This document shows positions 27,559 through 36,937 of a stretch of 64,000 bases of DNA, one piece after another (position 1 is the stretch's first letter; each line of letters begins with the position of its first letter). The notes under the pieces were generated by a model that saw only the letters and a program-made list of their open reading frames with translations, made no database searches and had not been told where the DNA came from. A program made the position numbers and the translations under genes. This stretch comes from Bacteroidota bacterium (GTDB lineage: Bacteria > Bacteroidota > Bacteroidia > Cytophagales > Cyclobacteriaceae): contig JAFEAL010000003.1 of the NCBI GenBank assembly GCA_018266435.1, forward strand, positions 124,001 through 188,000, read 5' to 3'.

Positions 27559-28827
27559 CTATTTTACGTTCACTTCATTAAAAAAATTGTTTGGCAATAT
27601 TTTTAATAGCATTGGCAAGGTGAGAAACCGCTGAGGAAGTGAGATAATGACGAAAGTAGGAATGGTTTTGAGAATGGTGATCAGCAGTTTTTGCATGTGC
27701 TCTTTCTCTTCATTGTTCAGTTCTTTTCCTTTTGATTTTTGCAATAGAGCCATTAACTCCCGGCTATCCTGCACTTCTTTGACAAGCCGGCTTTTGTTAT
27801 TATCAGTTATGCGAGACAATCGTTTGATAAATTGCTCACTTACCTGGTGGTAGTCTTTTTTGCTTTGGAGATAGTCTAAATCACTCCAGTGCTCTAACAC
27901 AAATCCCTCAATGGCGATCATGCTGCTTTCTAAATCGTCATCGTTAAAGCCCATATACTCACAAAGACTTTTTAAAAAATTGAGCTCTTGAGTTTCCACC
28001 CGCTTATCAGACCAAATGGTAAGGATGGCAACTTCAAGAAAATATTTTTTTAAAATCCACGAGTTGTTGGTAGGAAGATTAATTTCTTCCAGGCTAATTC
28101 CTGATTCGAAAATGGCCACGGCTTCTTTCCTGCGTTCGGAATTGAGCCCGGCAGTTTGTAAGAAAAATTCAAGCAGTTTTCTTTCTTCGGGCTCAATGAC
28201 AGAATTAGCATGAGCTGCGGCTGCCATTATCTTCACCACAGAGAAGCGTAACTCTTCTCTCTCGTATTTAAAGAAATCAGCAACAATACGGTCGGCATTG
28301 GTGTGAATCCATTGACCAAAAATAAAGATGTCGAGAAAAAGCAAACTGTTATGAAAAAAGTGTACCCAAAAATTGGACTTCTGTTCAATAGAGTATTCGA
28401 TGCGTTTGTCCAGAATTTTTTCAACTAATTCAAGCGGAGTTTTTTTTCTTCCGAACAATGTTTTAGCAGGTGTTGCCAACTCAGGAAAAACATGATTGTA
28501 GAAATTGCCGATGTTTTCCAGTGTTTTCATGATTACCCCCGTCAGCTCATCCGGAGTTTTAATGGGCTTATCGTGAAATAATAAGGAACTGCTGATAAGG
28601 CTTTCGGCTAAAAGGATTTTCATCTGATCTTTGGCAGCCCATGCGTCTGAGCTTCCAAGAGATGGCGCAGCAACAGGTTGACCATACATTAGCCCGGTAG
28701 GCTGCAAGACATGGTATAGCGATTGTTCAGGGTGTGCGGATTTTTTTCTACCGGAAGGCAGATCCTTTAATAGTTCCCTTCTAAACTCAAGATAATCTTT
28801 CAACCATCCTTTTTCTGCAGGCTTCAT
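27559..28827 (-). CDS. LETM1-related protein with TerB-like middle region
   Basis: 422 residues. The last 60 or so (NNEEKEHMQKLL, TILKTIPTFVIISLP, LPMLLKILPNNFF) match the LETM1-like ending of proteins annotated in Bacteroidota as LETM1-related biofilm-associated proteins. The middle (about 195-310) contains TerB-like helical repeats with acidic EPEERKLLEFFLQTAG and KRVETQELNFLKSLCEYMGF. There is no signal peptide; a hydrophobic stretch near FFHNSLLFLDIFIFGQW may associate with membrane. LETM1 proteins of mitochondria are linked to cation exchange, which suits the neighbouring TerC (ends 3 bases apart, convergent), but bacterial function is not established. Confidence 0.8.
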   Translation of the reverse strand: MKPAEKGWLKDYLEFRRELLKDLPSGRKKSAHPEQSLYHVLQPTGLMYGQPVAAPSLGSSDAWAAKDQMKILLAESLISSSLLFHDKPIKTPDELTGVIMKTLENIGNFYNHVFPELATPAKTLFGRKKTPLELVEKILDKRIEYSIEQKSNFWVHFFHNSLLFLDIFIFGQWIHTNADRIVADFFKYEREELRFSVVKIMAAAAHANSVIEPEERKLLEFFLQTAGLNSERRKEAVAIFESGISLEEINLPTNNSWILKKYFLEVAILTIWSDKRVETQELNFLKSLCEYMGFNDDDLESSMIAIEGFVLEHWSDLDYLQSKKDYHQVSEQFIKRLSRITDNNKSRLVKEVQDSRELMALLQKSKGKELNNEEKEHMQKLLITILKTIPTFVIISLPQRFLTLPMLLKILPNNFFNEVNVK

Positions 28828-28894
28828 TTGATTAAAATGGAGGAGAAGTTATAAAAAATATTTTAAAGAATTGATGTGTCCATCGTTAGTTACT

Positions 28895-29398
28895 TCACTT
28901 CCACCCCTTTTTTTCAATTTCACGAATGGATTTATCAACTATTTTTTGGAGCGAAGTTTTAAAATGTTTCAGTTTTCTGGCTGTCAATTTATTGTGTGTG
29001 GCTAATATTTGCGTAGCCAATATACCTGCATTTTTGCCTCCATCCAGAGCTACGGTGGCCACCGGTACGCCCGAGGGCATTTGCAAAATAGAAAGGACAG
29101 AGTCCCATCCATCAATGGAATTGGACGATTTAATGGGTACACCAATTACGGGTAACGAAGTGAGTGAAGCTACCATGCCCGGCAAGTGCGCGGCACCGCC
29201 AGCACCAGCTATGATTACTTTAAGCCCCCGGCTCTGGGCTGAGGTAGCATAATCCATCATGCGCTTGGGCGTGCGATGGGCAGACACCACAGTTAACTCA
29301 AAAGGTATTTTCATCTCTTCTAAAAACACAGCTGCCTCGCGCATTACTTTTAAATCTGATTGGCTGCCCATGATAATTCCAACAAGTGGTTTTTGCAT
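28895..29398 (-). CDS. purE: N5-carboxyaminoimidazole ribonucleotide mutase
   Basis: Purine synthesis enzyme converting N5-CAIR, the product of PurK, to CAIR. 167 residues, class I PurE. The conserved loop [13 protein letters not shown], the SAHRTPKRM His region and the [15 protein letters not shown] segment are all present. It is 14 bases downstream of purK and surely cotranscribed, so the two act in sequence. Confidence 0.97.
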   Translation of the reverse strand: MQKPLVGIIMGSQSDLKVMREAAVFLEEMKIPFELTVVSAHRTPKRMMDYATSAQSRGLKVIIAGAGGAAHLPGMVASLTSLPVIGVPIKSSNSIDGWDSVLSILQMPSGVPVATVALDGGKNAGILATQILATHNKLTARKLKHFKTSLQKIVDKSIREIEKKGWK

Positions 29399-29412
29399 GA
29401 TGTTCAGTTTAG

Positions 29413-30546
29413 TTAGGCGATGATCTTCAGTGTTTGTTTTACAAAGTTCACCTTTTTTATCAAACTTTGAGGGTCACTGTCAACAACAGTTACGTGTCCC
29501 ATTTTACGAAAAGGCTTGGTCAGTTTTTTTCCGTAGAGATGAACATAGGTTCCGTTCAATTCTAATACTTCGGGTAAGCCTTGAAACTTGGCTTCACCTG
29601 AAAACCCCTCCTCACCCAGCAAGTTAACCATGGCACTTGGTTTAGTCGTTGAGGTATCGCCCAATGGCAAATTTAAAACAGCCCGAAGATGTTGTTGGTA
29701 TTGTGAGGTGATGTTGCCCTCAATGGTTTGGTGGCCGCTGTTGTGAGGCCGGGGTGCGATTTCATTCACTAACAACTGTTGATCTTTGGTAACAAACATT
29801 TCGACAGCAAGCAACCCTACCATGTTAAGTCCGGTAATTATCTTTTTTGCGATAAGTTCAGCTTGAGCAGAAAGCTGTTCAGAAATTGAAGCGGGAGAAA
29901 AAAGATACTCAACCAGATTAGCTACGGGATGAAAGACCATTTCTACAGCCGGAAAAGTTTTTACTTCGCCACTTTCATTTCGTGCTACGATAACCGAAAT
30001 TTCTTTTTCAAACTTGACAAGCTTCTCCAATATGCCCGGGCTATCAAAAGCTTTGACTAAATCAGATTCGTTTTTTAGTATTTGCACACCGCGCCCATCA
30101 TATCCCTCTCTTCCCAGTTTATTAACAGCGGGCAAAAATGTTTTTTGTTGCCTGACCTGTTCGGCATTTTCTACCAGCATGAAATCAGCAGTAGGGATGC
30201 CGGTTTCCCGGTAAAATTTTTTCTGTGTTCGTTTATCTTGAATCAACTCAATAACTTCTGGCTGGGGAAATACTTTTTTACCTAGTCGAACAAGCTCTTT
30301 CAGGGCAGCCACATTTACATTTTCTATTTCAATCGTAATAAGTTCGCATGTTTTGCCAAAATCTAAAACAGTGGAGTAGTCGGTAAGTTGGCCTGTTCTG
30401 AATTCTGCAATAGACCGGCACGGAGCTTGAGGATCAGGATCAAGAACAGAAAAAAAAATGTTCCAGTCCATGCCCGATTGGATAAGCATACGGCCAAGTT
30501 GACCCCCTCCCAGAATTCCTACAGTTGGCTGCCGATAGTGAGCCAT
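29413..30546 (-). CDS. purK: 5-(carboxyamino)imidazole ribonucleotide synthase
   Basis: ATP-grasp enzyme of purine synthesis making N5-CAIR from AIR, bicarbonate and ATP. 377 residues as expected; the N-terminal [12 protein letters not shown] binds nucleotide, [13 protein letters not shown] is the ATP-grasp loop and [13 protein letters not shown] with [18 protein letters not shown] is the catalytic end. The start is three bases after the stop of the TerB-like gene, giving an operon terB-like, purK, purE. Confidence 0.97.
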   Translation of the reverse strand: MAHYRQPTVGILGGGQLGRMLIQSGMDWNIFFSVLDPDPQAPCRSIAEFRTGQLTDYSTVLDFGKTCELITIEIENVNVAALKELVRLGKKVFPQPEVIELIQDKRTQKKFYRETGIPTADFMLVENAEQVRQQKTFLPAVNKLGREGYDGRGVQILKNESDLVKAFDSPGILEKLVKFEKEISVIVARNESGEVKTFPAVEMVFHPVANLVEYLFSPASISEQLSAQAELIAKKIITGLNMVGLLAVEMFVTKDQQLLVNEIAPRPHNSGHQTIEGNITSQYQQHLRAVLNLPLGDTSTTKPSAMVNLLGEEGFSGEAKFQGLPEVLELNGTYVHLYGKKLTKPFRKMGHVTVVDSDPQSLIKKVNFVKQTLKIIA

Positions 30547-30549
30547 ATT

Positions 30550-30933
30550 TTAGTAATCAATAAATTTTGAGGCTTCAGCGATAACATCATTGAATTCGAT
30601 ATCGGCCATCTTTACAGAATAGAGTAAAAGCCGCACCTCCTTTATGTGAACACTGCCATCTACCTCACTCATTTTATAAAGGTGCGCAAATGCCCGGAGC
30701 TTGTCGGTGTCTTCGCAAGCGTTGATGAGTTCAATTCCTCGTTGATAAATTTCTTTTGGCTTTTTGATTTTTACTTCGTTTTCAAAATCGGCAAACACAG
30801 TTGAGGGAATATTTTCTTTGTCTTTGATTTTTAATAAGGCATTTTTTTCATTTTCATTGACCACGCCATCGGCATTGATGAGCAGATGAATCAGGTACAA
30901 CAAGCCTAACTGAAAATTTTGTTCTGAATTCAT
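30550..30933 (-). CDS. TerB-like small helical protein
   Basis: 127 residues, all helical, with two EF-hand-like acidic segments typical of the TerB/DjlA N-terminal fold: LLINADGVVNENEKNALLKI near the start and MSEVDGSVHIKEVRLLLYSV near the end. The fold may bind metal or act as an adaptor. It precedes purK by three bases, perhaps sharing its transcript without functional relation. A possible -7 box with one mismatch (TATATTTC on the minus strand) lies just upstream. Confidence 0.78.
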   Translation of the reverse strand: MNSEQNFQLGLLYLIHLLINADGVVNENEKNALLKIKDKENIPSTVFADFENEVKIKKPKEIYQRGIELINACEDTDKLRAFAHLYKMSEVDGSVHIKEVRLLLYSVKMADIEFNDVIAEASKFIDY

Positions 30934-30995
30934 TCGTGGGAATTTTTTAGAAATATAAAAAATTGGCTTGAATGATTGCAGTCAACCGGTTTTTA

Positions 30996-33110
30996 CTATT
31001 TCAATACTTGATAAACAATTAGGGCAGATACGTAAGCCAGCGTAGTCATGTAAGACAATTGAATCAAGGGCCAGCGCCAGCTTTTGGTTTCGCGCTTTAC
31101 TACGGCCAGTGTGCTCATGCATTGCATGGCAAATGTATAGAATACCAACAGCGACAGGCCTACGGCCAATGTGTAACGAGGCTTACCGGTATCCGGATCA
31201 ACTTCTGATTTTAGCCGCTGTTTTATGGTTACCTGATCATCGCTGCTGCCGATGCTATAAATTGTGGCAATTGTGCCGACAAACACTTCGCGTGCGGCAA
31301 AAGAAGTTACTAAGGCAATGCCTATTTTCCAGTCGTACCCCAACGGTTTAATTAACGGCTCTAATGTTTTGCCCAATCTTCCGGCATAGGAGTTTTCTAA
31401 TTTGTAGGAAGCAATACGGTCTTGAATTTGGGCTTCCGTTAAGTTTTGGTTAGCCACTTCTTTTTGAACACTTTCTTTGGCGCGGCTCATCACCTCGGCT
31501 GGCCCGTAACTGGACAATACGTATAAAATAATGGATATAGCCAAAATTATTTTTCCGGCTTCAAAAACAAATGCTTTGGTCTTTTCTATGATTTGATAAC
31601 CCACATTGCTCCATTTGGGCATTTTATAGGTAGGCATTTCCATAATCAGGTAGCTCCGTTCTTTCACCCGAATGATAAGTTTCATAACAAATGCCGATAG
31701 GATAGCGGCAACAAATCCAAGTAAGTATAAACCCATCAAGACCAACCCTTGATAATTAAAGAATCCCCAAATTTTTGTATCGGGAATGATGAGTGCCACA
31801 AGAATAGTAAACACAGGAAGCCGGGCTGAGCAACTCATAAAAGGAGTAACAAAAATGGTGATCAACCGGTCTTTCCAGTTTTCGATTGTGCGCGTAGCCA
31901 TGATAGCCGGAATAGCACATGCCCAGCCCGACATGAGTGGCACCACGCTTTTTCCGTTCAATCCAAATTTGCGCATGATTTTGTCCATCAAAAAAACCAC
32001 ACGAGACATGTAGCCGGTTTCTTCAAATACCGAAATAAAGGCGAAGAGGATTGCAATCTGGGGAATGAAAATGACAATGCCACCTATGCCGGGCACAATG
32101 CCATGAGAGATCAGCTCAAAAAAAGGCCCCGAAGGAAACACATTGTCTAACGTGCTGCTCAGTTGGGCAAACGTTTTATCAATGAAGTCCATTGGGATTT
32201 GTGCCCAGGCAAAAATGGCTTGAAAAATCAGAAACAAAACCAAAAAGAAAATGACGTAGCCCCACACTTTGTGCGTAAGCACTTTGTCAATACCATAAGA
32301 AACTTTTTTCCAGCCGTCATTTGAAGACCGGATAATGACTTTGTTCAGCAGTTCTTGAATGAACTCGTATCGTTTTACGGTTTCGGCACCCTGGTACTTA
32401 TAGGCAAAGAAATTATTTTCTTTTGCTAATGAGCGGATAAAATGACGCCCGGCCTCAGATAGAAAAACCAAATGATCGGCTTGCTGCAAAAACTGATAGG
32501 CTTTGTAATCAGAGTTCAGTTTAAATTGTTTTTTTACTTTTTCAACCAGCGGCATGATTTCGGGGTCAGGCTGGTAAATAATTTTATCACAAGGTTTTTG
32601 GGGCGAACAGAGAATGGATTTCAATTGATCTATACCCGTGCCGTTGCGGGCGTTGATCATAACCACAGGAATATCCAACAACTTTTCCAGGTTGTTGACA
32701 TTAATGCTTTGACCGGATTTTGATGCCAGATCAACCATATTAAGTGCCAACACGGTGGGTAGCCTTAGGTCAATGAGTTGTGTTAGCAACAGCAAACAGT
32801 TTTTCAAATTTGTAGCATCGGCCACCAGCACAACTTTGTCGGGGTAGTACATGCTGTTGTCATCAGCAAAAACTTCAGCTACTACTTTTTCATCAAGCGT
32901 TCGTGGATAGAGACTATAGGTGCCGGGCAAGTCAATAATTTCGGCAGAAAGGTTTTCACTCAATTGGCACATTCCGGTTCGTTTATCAACTGTAACCCCC
33001 GGAAAGTTTCCTATTTTTTGGTTCAAGCCGGTAAGCTTATTAAATAACGAAGACTTACCCGAATTGGGCTTGCCCGCCAAAGCAATTTTTATTTTTCTCT
33101 CGGCAGCCAT
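30996..33110 (-). CDS. feoB: Ferrous iron transporter FeoB
   Basis: Inner-membrane Fe2+ permease with an N-terminal GTPase. G1 is GKPNSGKSSLFNKLTG, G3 DLPGTYSLYP, G4 NMVDLA, and the helical GDI-like region follows. The membrane core contains SGWACAIPAIMATRTIENW and PFMSCSARLPVFTIL, typical of the FeoB pore. I place the start at the ATG 33110; a TTG five codons earlier overlaps feoA. The ATG lies four bases after the feoA stop. The two form a feoAB operon; the FeoC protein is absent. Confidence 0.96.
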   Translation of the reverse strand: MAAERKIKIALAGKPNSGKSSLFNKLTGLNQKIGNFPGVTVDKRTGMCQLSENLSAEIIDLPGTYSLYPRTLDEKVVAEVFADDNSMYYPDKVVLVADATNLKNCLLLLTQLIDLRLPTVLALNMVDLASKSGQSINVNNLEKLLDIPVVMINARNGTGIDQLKSILCSPQKPCDKIIYQPDPEIMPLVEKVKKQFKLNSDYKAYQFLQQADHLVFLSEAGRHFIRSLAKENNFFAYKYQGAETVKRYEFIQELLNKVIIRSSNDGWKKVSYGIDKVLTHKVWGYVIFFLVLFLIFQAIFAWAQIPMDFIDKTFAQLSSTLDNVFPSGPFFELISHGIVPGIGGIVIFIPQIAILFAFISVFEETGYMSRVVFLMDKIMRKFGLNGKSVVPLMSGWACAIPAIMATRTIENWKDRLITIFVTPFMSCSARLPVFTILVALIIPDTKIWGFFNYQGLVLMGLYLLGFVAAILSAFVMKLIIRVKERSYLIMEMPTYKMPKWSNVGYQIIEKTKAFVFEAGKIILAISIILYVLSSYGPAEVMSRAKESVQKEVANQNLTEAQIQDRIASYKLENSYAGRLGKTLEPLIKPLGYDWKIGIALVTSFAAREVFVGTIATIYSIGSSDDQVTIKQRLKSEVDPDTGKPRYTLAVGLSLLVFYTFAMQCMSTLAVVKRETKSWRWPLIQLSYMTTLAYVSALIVYQVLK

Positions 33111-33114
33111 TGAG

Positions 33115-33348
33115 TTAATTAACAATAGAAATGGTAGAGGCTTCCTCTATACGCAGCGACAAGTCATAACCCGAGACACTCACGCAAATAGGATCACCCA
33201 ACGGAGCTGTAAAATTGAATCGCACCGCAGTGCCAGGCAAAAAACCCATCTCTAAAAGTTTAACGGAAATAAGTTCATCTGTAAAACCCGAAATGACGGC
33301 TGTTTCGCCTGGAATCATGTCAGCTACAGACTTTAAATGAGAATCCAC
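33115..33348 (-). CDS. feoA: Ferrous iron transport protein FeoA
   Basis: A 77-residue SH3-like protein that assists FeoB. Family signature: MIPGETAVISGF near the start, LLEMGFLPGTAVRF, and LGDPICVSVSGYDLSLR, where the last segment is the typical end of FeoA. The start is a GTG at 33348; an internal ATG at the eleventh codon would remove the first strand. It heads the feoAB operon; a 15-base palindrome lies just upstream. Confidence 0.95.
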   Translation of the reverse strand: MDSHLKSVADMIPGETAVISGFTDELISVKLLEMGFLPGTAVRFNFTAPLGDPICVSVSGYDLSLRIEEASTISIVN

Positions 33349-33357
33349 TTATTTAGA

Positions 33358-33372
33358 CTTGTTTTAAACAAG
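33358..33372. promoter_or_regulatory. Candidate metalloregulator operator before feoA
   Basis: CTTGTTTTAAACAAG is a perfect seven-base inverted repeat around one central base, 9 bases upstream of the feoA GTG. Position in the promoter region of an iron-uptake operon suggests binding of a dimeric iron or redox regulator. It does not match the classical Fur or DtxR consensus that I know. Confidence 0.45.
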
Positions 33373-33459
33373 CGCAAGATATACCTATCCATTTGTGAAA
33401 ACAAAGATTTTGAAGAAACTTAGCTAATATATAATCACTAGAGTATTGCCATCAAGTAT

Positions 33460-33639
33460 ATGTCTAAAAGAACAAAGAAATCAACAACAAGAAACAAGAC
33501 ATCCTCACAGCGTATCAAGAATAAAAATCAAAAAGAAGAAAGAGAGTTTAAGGTCAAGCAAGATAGTAACGAAGATGACCGTTTTGATTTTGGAGGATTG
33601 CCTTCTATCAATCTGAAAAAAAATCTGGGCTGTGGATAA
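33460..33639 (+). CDS. 59-residue protein with FGGLP...KKNLGCG tail
   Basis: A short open frame in the 390-base gap after feoA. The first half is very basic (MSKRTKKSTTRNK), the middle acidic (QDSNEDDRFDF) and the tail reads FGGLPSINLKKNLGCG. A GGLP followed some residues later by KKNLGCG at the C-terminus recalls small conserved proteins of Bacteroidota that I have seen only as hypothetical, so the frame is probably real. There is no signal peptide and the single Cys is two residues from the end. No Shine-Dalgarno is visible, as usual for the lineage. Function unknown. Confidence 0.6.
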   Translation: MSKRTKKSTTRNKTSSQRIKNKNQKEEREFKVKQDSNEDDRFDFGGLPSINLKKNLGCG

Positions 33640-33740
33640 ATCTCATTTTTATTTCCATACTGAAAAACAGTACTTCCGGCCCAATACAATTCGATTAAAA
33701 AAAAATTTCTACTTTTACCTATTCAATTAAAACCAAACAC

Positions 33741-34376
33741 ATGAAAACTATCGCACAAATTATCTGCCTGGCTTTGATTTTTTCCGGCACGCAAGTTTTC
33801 GCACAACTTTCTAAGAAAGAAAAGAAAGAATGGAAAAAGAAAGCCAAGGAGTACGCCAAAAATCCTGCTAATCTTAAAACATTGGTAGAAGCAAAACAAA
33901 CAGCTGACAATGACAATACTCAGCTAAAGGGGCAAGTAAGCACGCTCAATAATCAAGTCAGTGACAAGAATGCTAAGATTGCTGATCTGGAAGATCAACT
34001 CTCAAAAATGCGCAGTGACTTAACCGCCACAAAAGCCGAGTTGGCTCAGGCCAAGGCAACCCCCCCAGCACCCAGCCCCATGGATTTTTCGAAAGGAGTT
34101 GTATTCAAAGTTCAGATTGGAGCATTCAAGAACAAAAATCTTTCAAAGTATTTTGACAACAACCCCAACTTTGGAGGTGAGGCAACAGACAAAGGCGAAC
34201 AAAAATTTACCATTGGTGTCTTTCGCGACTATTGGGATGCAGACAAGTTTAAAAAATACATGCGCGAGATGGGTGTAAAAGACGCATGGATAGTTCCTTT
34301 CAAAGACGGACAACGCGTAGAAATTAAAGATGTGTTAGAGGGTGTAGTTGCTGAAAAAGCAGCGGCATCAAAATAA
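33741..34376 (+). CDS. Secreted coiled-coil protein with SPOR-like domain (ERM family)
   Basis: 211 residues: a signal peptide ending near VFAQ, a lysine-rich helical stretch (KKEKKEWKKKAKEYAKN), a coiled coil with DKNAKIADLEDQLSKM (about residues 55-105) and a C-terminal SPOR-like fold with VFKVQIGAFKNKNLSKYF and FTIGVFRDYWDADKFKKYM. The coiled coil explains the usual ezrin/radixin/moesin annotation. SPOR domains bind denuded peptidoglycan; this divergent form may act in envelope or gliding functions (inference). A strong terminator follows the gene, so it is probably monocistronic. Confidence 0.85.
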   Translation: MKTIAQIICLALIFSGTQVFAQLSKKEKKEWKKKAKEYAKNPANLKTLVEAKQTADNDNTQLKGQVSTLNNQVSDKNAKIADLEDQLSKMRSDLTATKAELAQAKATPPAPSPMDFSKGVVFKVQIGAFKNKNLSKYFDNNPNFGGEATDKGEQKFTIGVFRDYWDADKFKKYMREMGVKDAWIVPFKDGQRVEIKDVLEGVVAEKAAASK

Positions 34377-34394
34377 ATACAAGAAAAAAAATAC

Positions 34395-34418
34395 AAGCCC
34401 CCGCGTGGGGCTTTTTTT
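34395..34418 (+). terminator. Rho-independent terminator
   Basis: AAGCCCC, loop CGCGT, GGGGCTT and a run of T: a clear hairpin with T tail 18 bases after the ERM/SPOR gene. It separates that gene from the glycine-rich protein operon. Confidence 0.9.
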
Positions 34419-34442
34419 GTTAGTGGTCAGCCAAGTTTATTT

Positions 34443-34450
34443 TATTTTTG
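34443..34450 (+). promoter_or_regulatory. -7 box of the glycine-rich protein/recJ operon
   Basis: TATTTTTG, a perfect TAnnTTTG match, ends four bases before the ATG at 34455, so the message would have almost no leader. A TTTG at 34416-34419 in the terminator T tail lies 23 bases upstream, a little far for a -33 box. Confidence 0.5.
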
Positions 34451-34454
34451 GATT

Positions 34455-35234
34455 ATGTGCAGGTTGTTGCTCGTTACTCTTTTTATTCTTCTTTCGTGGG
34501 TAAGCGAAGCCCAAATCAGGTTGCAAAAACTGGAGTTACAACCCAAAGAAAAATTTGCAATCACAAAAACAGATATTTTAGTGGTAGACACACTCATCAT
34601 GAAGGACTCCTCTGCCCTTCTCCTCAACACAGAGAAGTCGGAGAATTTTATTCACGTAAAAAAACTTATTGTAGGTAAAGGCTGTACAGTAGAAGGCCGT
34701 GCAAAAAACGGAAAAAAGGGAATTCCGGGAGAAAGAGGAATCACACAGATGGCCCCTTGTAGAAATGGACTAGCCGGGAAAAATGGATTGCCCGCTGAGC
34801 CAGGACAAAATGCAGTGAGTTTATTAATGTATATTAATGACCTGAGAATCTTTGGCTCATTAACAATTGATATAAACGGTGGAGATGGTGGCCAGGGTGG
34901 GCGAGGAGGGCCTGGTGGAGACGGAGGTTCAGGAACACGCATTTGCCCGGCAGGAAACGGAGGAAACGGAGGTGATGGGGGAAACGGTGGAAAAGGCGGA
35001 GCAGGGGGAATGTTTAGTATTACTTGTAAGTCTTGTTCAGATATTCATTTGATTATGGGCCGCCAGTTAATTGTAAAAAATTATGGTGGATTGGGAGGTG
35101 AGGGTGGTGAAGGAGGATTAGGCGGCCAGGCAGGCTTAGGACCAAAAGTAGACGGAAAAAACGGCAAACGGGGAAGTGAAGGACAATCGGCAACTGATGG
35201 CAAAACAGGAATAATAAATGTTATACAAAACTAA
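34455..35234 (+). CDS. Secreted glycine-rich collagen-like protein
   Basis: 259 residues with a signal peptide ending near VSEAQ, a beta-rich first part (about 20-90), then Gly-Gly-X repeats: GGDGGQGGRGGPGGDGG and GGNGGDGGNGGKGGAGG around residues 140-180 and again GGLGGEGGEGGLGGQAG near 215. Six or so cysteines (APCRNG, RICPAG, ITCKSC) could crosslink the repeat region. It looks like a surface or matrix protein, or a polyglycine-II-helix fold, but no family is certain. The stop codon is immediately followed by the recJ ATG, an unusual pairing of a surface protein with a nuclease gene. Confidence 0.8.
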   Translation: MCRLLLVTLFILLSWVSEAQIRLQKLELQPKEKFAITKTDILVVDTLIMKDSSALLLNTEKSENFIHVKKLIVGKGCTVEGRAKNGKKGIPGERGITQMAPCRNGLAGKNGLPAEPGQNAVSLLMYINDLRIFGSLTIDINGGDGGQGGRGGPGGDGGSGTRICPAGNGGNGGDGGNGGKGGAGGMFSITCKSCSDIHLIMGRQLIVKNYGGLGGEGGEGGLGGQAGLGPKVDGKNGKRGSEGQSATDGKTGIINVIQN

Positions 35235-36935
35235 ATGATCAAACGATGGACACATCGCCCCGTTTCATCTTCCAATGAAATCAGTGAGTTAGGAAAAAAA
35301 CTGAACACAGGCCCTCACCTTACTGCCTTGTTGTGGCAACGTGGTCTTCGTGATTTTGATTCAGTAAAAAAGTTTTTCAGACCGTCATTAGATCATCTTC
35401 ATGATCCGTTCCTAATGAAAGATATGGAACAAGCCGTGTTGCGATTGAAAAAAGCCATAGACGGACAGGAAAAAATTTTGATTTATGGAGATTATGATGT
35501 GGACGGCACAACCGCGGTCAGCATGGTGTACAGCTACCTGAAAGAATTTTATTCACATTGCGATTTTTATATTCCCGATCGGTACACAGAAGGCTACGGA
35601 GTATCAGAGGCAAGCATAACGTGGGCAGAAGAGAATGGTTTTTCACTTATTGTTGCGCTTGACTTGGGTATAAAAGCCTCTGACATGGTAACGATGGCAG
35701 CCCATAAGGGAATAGATTTTATTATTTGTGACCATCATTTGCCGGGAGGTCACATTCCCAATGCGGTGGCCGTACTTGATCCTAAACGAGACGATTGTAC
35801 CTACCCATTTAAAGAACTGAGTGGTTGCGGATTGGGATTTAAGCTGCTTCAGGCGTATGCTAAAAAGTATAAAAATGAAGATGAGGTTTATAAGTACCTT
35901 GATTTGGTTGCGGTAAGTATCGCTTCTGATATCGTTCCGCTCAATGATGAAAACCGGGTACTGACTTATTTTGGATTGCAAAAACTTAACCAAGACCCCT
36001 GTCCGGGATTGAAAGCATTGAAAGAAATTGCTGCAATTAAAAACGATCTGGATGTTTCAGGAATAGTTTTTACGTTAGGACCACGCATCAATGCTGCCGG
36101 TAGAGTAGCCCATGCAAAAGCTGCAGTTGAGTTATTGATTTCAACAACCGAAAAAGAGGCAAATGCTTTGGCCGAAAAAGTGAATCTAAAAAATGATTTG
36201 CGCAGAGAGTTTGATCTGTCAATTACCGAAGAGGCGATAGCCATGATTGAAGGAGATGAAAAACTTCGTGCAGCAAAATCAACAGTTCTTTTTAAAAACA
36301 CCTGGAACAAAGGTGTAATCGGTATTGTGGCAGCCCGATGTGTTGAAAAATTTTATCGCCCTACGGTCATCCTCACTGAATCAAATGATAAAGTAACCGG
36401 CTCTGCCCGCAGTGTGAAAGATTTTGATCTTTACCAGGCTCTTGAAAACTGCAGCGAACTTCTTGAAAAATACGGAGGACATAAATATGCAGCAGGGCTT
36501 ACCTTAGACCGGAACAACGTACCAGCGTTTCAAAAAAAATTTGAAGAGGTCGTTTCTTCTTCCATTACTGAAGAAATGCAAACGCCTTTGATAGAAATTG
36601 ATTTAACTATTTCGTTAGATGCAATCACACCTAAATTCATCAGCATTTTAAAACAAATGGCTCCATTCGGACCGGAAAACCAACGCCCCTTATTTGAGGC
36701 AAGAAATTTGCACATAGTCAACTCGCTGTCGAGTTTTAAAGAAAAACATATAAAATTTTTAGTGGGGCAACAGGAGAATAACTCTATTTTTAACGTTGTT
36801 GGTTTTGATTTGGCTCATTATTATAAGCAGTTGGCCAATGGGGGCCAGTTCAGGATGGCTTTTTCCATTGAAGAGAACTCATTCAACGGAACGACCTCTA
36901 TTCAATTGAGAGCTAAAGACATCAAATTTGACTGA
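35235..36935 (+). CDS. recJ: Single-stranded-DNA exonuclease RecJ
   Basis: 5'-3' ssDNA exonuclease for recombination and mismatch repair, 566 residues. DHH-family motifs are complete: [12 protein letters not shown] (motif I, about residue 78), [17 protein letters not shown] (motif III) and the DHHA1 region with [14 protein letters not shown] and [15 protein letters not shown]. It begins at the base after the stop of the glycine-rich protein gene and ends two bases before lptB, so the three are one operon. Confidence 0.97.
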   Translation: MIKRWTHRPVSSSNEISELGKKLNTGPHLTALLWQRGLRDFDSVKKFFRPSLDHLHDPFLMKDMEQAVLRLKKAIDGQEKILIYGDYDVDGTTAVSMVYSYLKEFYSHCDFYIPDRYTEGYGVSEASITWAEENGFSLIVALDLGIKASDMVTMAAHKGIDFIICDHHLPGGHIPNAVAVLDPKRDDCTYPFKELSGCGLGFKLLQAYAKKYKNEDEVYKYLDLVAVSIASDIVPLNDENRVLTYFGLQKLNQDPCPGLKALKEIAAIKNDLDVSGIVFTLGPRINAAGRVAHAKAAVELLISTTEKEANALAEKVNLKNDLRREFDLSITEEAIAMIEGDEKLRAAKSTVLFKNTWNKGVIGIVAARCVEKFYRPTVILTESNDKVTGSARSVKDFDLYQALENCSELLEKYGGHKYAAGLTLDRNNVPAFQKKFEEVVSSSITEEMQTPLIEIDLTISLDAITPKFISILKQMAPFGPENQRPLFEARNLHIVNSLSSFKEKHIKFLVGQQENNSIFNVVGFDLAHYYKQLANGGQFRMAFSIEENSFNGTTSIQLRAKDIKFD

Positions 36936-36937
36936 TC

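Noticed and set aside
34880..35010. Short tandem GGN-type repeats that could suggest a repeat array
   Set aside because: They are Gly codons of the collagen-like protein in frame, without spacers, so not CRISPR.
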